Assembly (NCBI GenBank): GCA_050250915.1
Contig: JBFWNT010000001.1
Coordinates: forward strand, 1-64,000
Origin: Miltoncostaea sp050250915
GTDB lineage: Bacteria; Actinomycetota; Thermoleophilia; Miltoncostaeales; Miltoncostaeaceae
Direction of reading: 5' to 3'
DNA length: 64,000 bases
Shown: one piece after another, positions 60,815 through 64,000 of the stretch
Layout: each line of letters opens with the position of its first letter
How positions within the stretch are numbered: position 1 is the first letter of the stretch
The notes under the pieces: generated by a model
The model's database searches: none
What the model was told of the DNA's origin: nothing
What the model saw: the letters and a program-made list of their open reading frames with translations, nothing else
Program-made: the position numbers and the translations under genes

Positions 60815-62116
60815 TCACGTCGCCATGTGACGGCGGCGGGTCTGCGGCTCCGGGCCGGCGTCGCGCTCGGGCGCCGGCCCGGTGAAGGCGGCCGCCCGCT
60901 GCCCGTAGGCCCGCCCGAGCGGCCCCGCCGTCAGGCCGTGGAGCAGCACGCTCAGCAGGATCGTCCACGTCCCCGTCACGGCGATGGTCTCGGCCACGCC
61001 GGGCGCGATCCCCTCGAGCTCGATGACCACGATCAGCAGGAACACGCCCGACGCCAGCCCGCGGGGGCCGAACCAGCCCATGAGAGCGACCGTCTGCCAC
61101 CGGAACCCCGTCCCCGCGAGCGCGACCGCCACGGCGGCCATCCGGACGACGGTCAGGCTCAGCACGGCGTAGCCGACCGACCTCCAGTCGATGCCGTCGG
61201 CCAGCACCGGCCCCACGAGCAGCGACCCGAACAGCGTCCACACCAGCAGGGCCAGCACCTGCCCGACGTCGTCGGTCACGCCGCTCCGCTCGCGCAGCGC
61301 CCGCCGCGTCACGGCGCCCAGGGCCAGGCCGCCCACGAACGCGGCGACGAACCCGTTGGCGCCGGTCGCGAGCGCGGCGGTGTAGGTGAGCGCGGCGAGC
61401 GCCAGCACGCCGATCTCCTCCGACTCCGGGGTGGTCCAGCCCCGCCCCCGCGCCCGCAGCAGCAGCAGCCCGCCGACCGCGCCCACCACCGCGCCGACGC
61501 CCACGCCCACGGCCAGGTCGCGGGCGGCCTCGGCGATGGCCGACGCGGCGTCGGCCGTGGAGGTCGCGTTCGCCTCGTCCACGACGACCGCGATCGCGAA
61601 GAACACGACCGGGGTGGCGATGCCGTCGTTGAGGCCGCTCTCCACGTTCAGCACGCGCCGCACCCGCGCGGGCACCGCGCGGTTCCGGAACATCGACAGC
61701 CCGAGAGCGGCGTCCGTGGGCGCCAGCATCGCCGCGAGCAGCGCGCAGGCCGCCCAGCTCAGGTCCGGCAGCAGCGGCGCGGCCAGCAGCGCGCCGATCC
61801 CGACGGCCAGCGGCAGGCCGACGCCCAGCAGACGGCCGACGAGCGCCGCGTCGCCCCCCGCAGCACGGGCGTTGACGGTCGACGCGTCGGCGAACAGCAG
61901 CACCACGAGCGCCGACTCGGCCAGCAGCTTCGTGGTCTCGGCGTCCAGGGTGAGCGACAGGGGGAGGATGTCGAGGCCCTCGGTCCCCAGGACCAGGCCG
62001 GCGGCCGTGAAGACGATCGCCGATGTGACCGACAGGCGGTCGAGGCGCCGCGCGGCGGCCGAGTAGACCACCACCACGGCCAGCAGGACGGCGAGGCCCG
62101 CGGCGTTCTCGTCCAT
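60815..62116 (-). CDS. Na+/H+ antiporter, CPA1 family
   Basis: A 433-residue cation/proton antiporter with about 12 helices. The ion-binding ND pair appears in APTDAALGLSMF (about 130-141) and NVESGLNDGIATP (about 156-168), and FGPRGLASGVF near residue 350 is the conserved Arg helix. These match the NhaP/CPA1 group. The C-terminal 35 residues are hydrophilic and soluble. Probably works in pH and Na+ homeostasis. Confidence 0.9.
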   Translation of the reverse strand: MDENAAGLAVLLAVVVVYSAAARRLDRLSVTSAIVFTAAGLVLGTEGLDILPLSLTLDAETTKLLAESALVVLLFADASTVNARAAGGDAALVGRLLGVGLPLAVGIGALLAAPLLPDLSWAACALLAAMLAPTDAALGLSMFRNRAVPARVRRVLNVESGLNDGIATPVVFFAIAVVVDEANATSTADAASAIAEAARDLAVGVGVGAVVGAVGGLLLLRARGRGWTTPESEEIGVLALAALTYTAALATGANGFVAAFVGGLALGAVTRRALRERSGVTDDVGQVLALLVWTLFGSLLVGPVLADGIDWRSVGYAVLSLTVVRMAAVAVALAGTGFRWQTVALMGWFGPRGLASGVFLLIVVIELEGIAPGVAETIAVTGTWTILLSVLLHGLTAGPLGRAYGQRAAAFTGPAPERDAGPEPQTRRRHMAT

Positions 62117-62152
62117 CGCCCGCCCGTCGCCGTCGCGCGGGCCGGTGGAGCC

Positions 62153-62596
62153 CTAGTGGTAGGCGCCCGGCATGCGGCCGGGCCGGCCGATGCCGAGGCT
62201 GCGCATGGCCCGGTGCACGACGATCGCGGCGATCACGAAGACCACCAGGGCGAAGAGGCCGTGCAGGCCGCCCACCCAGTCGTCGCCGTCGGCGAAGCCG
62301 AGCTGGATGGTCCCGATCGCCGCGAGGGCGAACGCCCAGCCCACGTCCACCCACCGCCGCCAGAAGCCGCCGAGCGAGAAGAGGAACGTCAGCACCTCGA
62401 CGGCGTGGACGATCCCGCCCATGTCCTTGTGCGCGTCCAGGGCGTCGGTGCCGGCCCCGAAGATGTAGCTGGCGATGAGATAGACCTGCACGAACACCCC
62501 GATCACCACCAGCGCGGCGGCGATCATGGTGGCCCAGCGGAACCCGCGGACCCAGCCGGGGACGGGGCTCGCGGGGGGCGGTTCGGCGGTCGTCAC
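62153..62596 (-). CDS. four-helix membrane protein (DUF6220-like)
   Basis: A 147-residue protein with a Pro-rich start and four helices (about 21-44, 62-78, 82-100 and 106-128). Conserved-looking His residues (DAHKDMGGIVHAVE and GGLHGLFALVV) recall small membrane proteins that may bind heme or metals. GTG at 62596 overlaps the sbcC stop by 4 bp. Function unknown. Confidence 0.7.
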   Translation of the reverse strand: MTTAEPPPASPVPGWVRGFRWATMIAAALVVIGVFVQVYLIASYIFGAGTDALDAHKDMGGIVHAVEVLTFLFSLGGFWRRWVDVGWAFALAAIGTIQLGFADGDDWVGGLHGLFALVVFVIAAIVVHRAMRSLGIGRPGRMPGAYH

Positions 62597-64000
62597 GCGG
62601 GCATCATCGCCGCCGCGGCGGACGGCACCGCTCCGTCGCCGCCGCCGTCGCGGATGCGGCTGACCCCCGCGACGTCCTTCTCCACGTGGATCGCCGCGCC
62701 CAGGCGGTCGGCCACGCCCGGCAGGTGCGTGATCACGGCCACCAGGCGGCCGTCGCCCGCCAGCCGCTCGATGCCGGCCAGGGCCTGCTCCAGCGCGTCG
62801 GCGTCGAGGGTGGAGAAGCCCTCGTCCAGGAACAGGCAGTCGAGCCGCCCGCCCGACTCGGCCGCGATGTCGGACAGCCCCAGGGCAAGGGCCAGGCTCG
62901 CCAGGAACCGCTCGCCGCCGGACAGGGTCGAGGCCTTCCGCTGCCGCTCGCCCCGCCGCATGTCCACCACCGCCAGCGCGTCCGCGCCGGCGCCCGCGAA
63001 CCGGAACGCGTCGCCCGTGAGCTCCTGGAGCCGGATCGACGCCCCCGCGGCCAGCCGCTCCTGGAACCGGTTGAGCAGGAAGCGGGGGAACATGTTGGCC
63101 CGCAGGTCGTTCGCCACCTGCTGGTGCACGCGGGCGCGGCTCCGCGCCGCGGCCGCGTCGGCCAGCAGGCGCCGCGCCTCGGCCGCCGCGCCCTCCACCT
63201 CGGCCAGGCGCGCCCGCGCCGCGTCCCGTGCGGCCGCGAGCCGGCGCACCGCGCCGTCGACCTGGGCGGCGTCCTCCACGCCCACGGCCGCTCCGGCCCC
63301 GGCCAGCGTCCCGAGCGCGGCCTCGGCGCGCGCCACCGCCGTCGCGGCCTCCGCGTCGTGTGCGTCGCCCGCCGCCAGCGCCGCCCCGCGCAGGCGCACC
63401 GCCGCCCCCACCAGGTCGGCCGGCGCCGCGTCGTCGGCGGGGGCGTCGAACCCGCCCCGGGCGGCCACCCGCGCCGCGACCGCCCGCAGCCGGGCCACCG
63501 GCCCCGCCACCAGGTCGGCCGTCGCGCGGTCGGCGTCGGCGCACGCGCCGGCCGCCTCCTGCGCCGCGCGCGCGGCCGCACGCGCCGCCTCCTCGGCCGC
63601 CTGCACCTCGGCGATCGCGGCCCGCAGCGCGGCGCCCGCGTCGTCGGCATCCGCCCACGCGCCGAGCGCCCGCCGGGCGGCGTCGCGCTCGCCGGCGTCG
63701 TCGGCGATGGCCCGCGCCGCGGCGCGCAGCTCCGACTCCTCCGACGCGACGGCCCGCACCTCGGCCTCGACACCGGCCCGCGCGGCGGCGATCGCCGGCT
63801 CCAGGGCCTCCGCCCGCCCGGAGAGGGACGCCGCCCGCTCCGCCGCCGTCGCGGGATCGAGCCCCGCGGCGGCCAGGCCGCACGCCGCCGCGTCCCGCAC
63901 GCCCCGCGCCGCGCCCGCCGACTCCGCGGCCGCGCGGAGCCGCTCCCGTGCCTCGGCCTGCGCCCGCGCCGCCACCACCGCGGCCTCCTGCGCCGCGGCC
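62593..64000 (-). CDS. sbcC: exonuclease SbcC, C-terminal part (cut by window edge)
   Basis: The last 469 codons of an SMC-like ATPase that works with SbcD on DNA ends and hairpins. Visible are a very Ala/Arg-rich coiled-coil, the ABC-signature LSGGERFLASLALALGLSD (about 150 residues from the end), Walker B LDCLFLDEGFSTLD and the D-loop/H-loop VITHLPGVAD. The N-terminal Walker A half lies beyond the window. sbcD would be expected next to it but is not in view. Confidence 0.9.
   Translation of the reverse strand, partial: AAAQEAAVVAARAQAEARERLRAAAESAGAARGVRDAAACGLAAAGLDPATAAERAASLSGRAEALEPAIAAARAGVEAEVRAVASEESELRAAARAIADDAGERDAARRALGAWADADDAGAALRAAIAEVQAAEEAARAAARAAQEAAGACADADRATADLVAGPVARLRAVAARVAARGGFDAPADDAAPADLVGAAVRLRGAALAAGDAHDAEAATAVARAEAALGTLAGAGAAVGVEDAAQVDGAVRRLAAARDAARARLAEVEGAAAEARRLLADAAAARSRARVHQQVANDLRANMFPRFLLNRFQERLAAGASIRLQELTGDAFRFAGAGADALAVVDMRRGERQRKASTLSGGERFLASLALALGLSDIAAESGGRLDCLFLDEGFSTLDADALEQALAGIERLAGDGRLVAVITHLPGVADRLGAAIHVEKDVAGVSRIRDGGGDGAVPSAAAAMMPA

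Overview
The window is a gene-dense (roughly 70-75% G+C by eye), high-GC actinobacterial chromosome segment. GTG starts are frequent, 4-bp start/stop overlaps are common, and no rRNA, insertion sequence, phage or CRISPR array is visible. No gene-free stretch exceeds about 160 bases. The futalosine-type menaquinone genes (mqnA, mqnC, ubiX/ubiD-type), the Bacillus-like QcrABC complex with a fused cytochrome b/c subunit, and a pair of secreted proteins ending in Cys point to class Thermoleophilia (Solirubrobacterales/Miltoncostaeales-like). That placement is an inference from gene content, not from a marker gene.

Layout. 1-7126: alkaline phosphatase, tRNA-Lys(CTT), a TPR protein, an amidohydrolase, TatA, dCTP deaminase, lipoyl synthase with an extended N-terminus, a zinc-ribbon protein and a rhodanese. 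7287-19855 (all minus strand, read right to left): hemB, a fused siroheme decarboxylase (ahbA-ahbB), hemL, a small prenyl-synthase-like protein, ubiD, qcrA-qcrB-qcrC, ubiX, menG, polyprenyl synthase, a small protein resembling the C-terminal part of MqnC/MqnE, mqnA and mqnC. This 12.5-kb block gathers tetrapyrrole synthesis, menaquinone synthesis and the quinol:cytochrome c reductase that uses both. 19909-27831: SDR-like protein, Aat, an ABC-2 exporter, a LytM-like protein, YmdB, and a MarR/ClC pair with a 27-bp operator. 27821-33733: two multi-pass mannosyltransferase-like membrane proteins, GtrA, a class I aminotransferase and D-Ala-D-Ala ligase. 33797-38482: two paralogous secreted proteins, PanE, enoyl-CoA hydratase and a frameshifted delta-60/RTX-repeat protein. 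38635-48625: SnoaL-like proteins, two LuxR regulators, PEP carboxykinase, an NCS1-like permease, a glyoxalase-like protein, a degenerate MetE-like protein and a cupin. 48622-56775: MetH and a fatty-acid cluster fabD-fabG-fabF-fabF-small membrane protein. 56891-64000: S9 peptidase, MFS transporter, membrane proteins, a CPA1 antiporter and the C-terminal part of SbcC.

Two architectural rules recur. Many transcription-unit-leading genes have a TANNNT-like hexamer ending 6-8 bases before the start codon with no Shine-Dalgarno, which predicts leaderless mRNAs. Convergent genes often interlock by exactly 4 bp on a shared TAG/TAG palindrome (CTAG). The second rule supports a one-base frameshift correction at 37004-37009. 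Two genes (fabD, MFS transporter) have no canonical start where the family N-terminus lies, but do have CTG inside a CTGA overlap with the upstream stop.

The most unusual items are two small degenerate relatives of pathway enzymes embedded in the menaquinone/heme cluster (9183-9746, 15971-16486), the AhbA-AhbB fusion, the fabD leader-peptide/CTG-start arrangement, and the two secreted paralogs sharing an upstream 11-mer.
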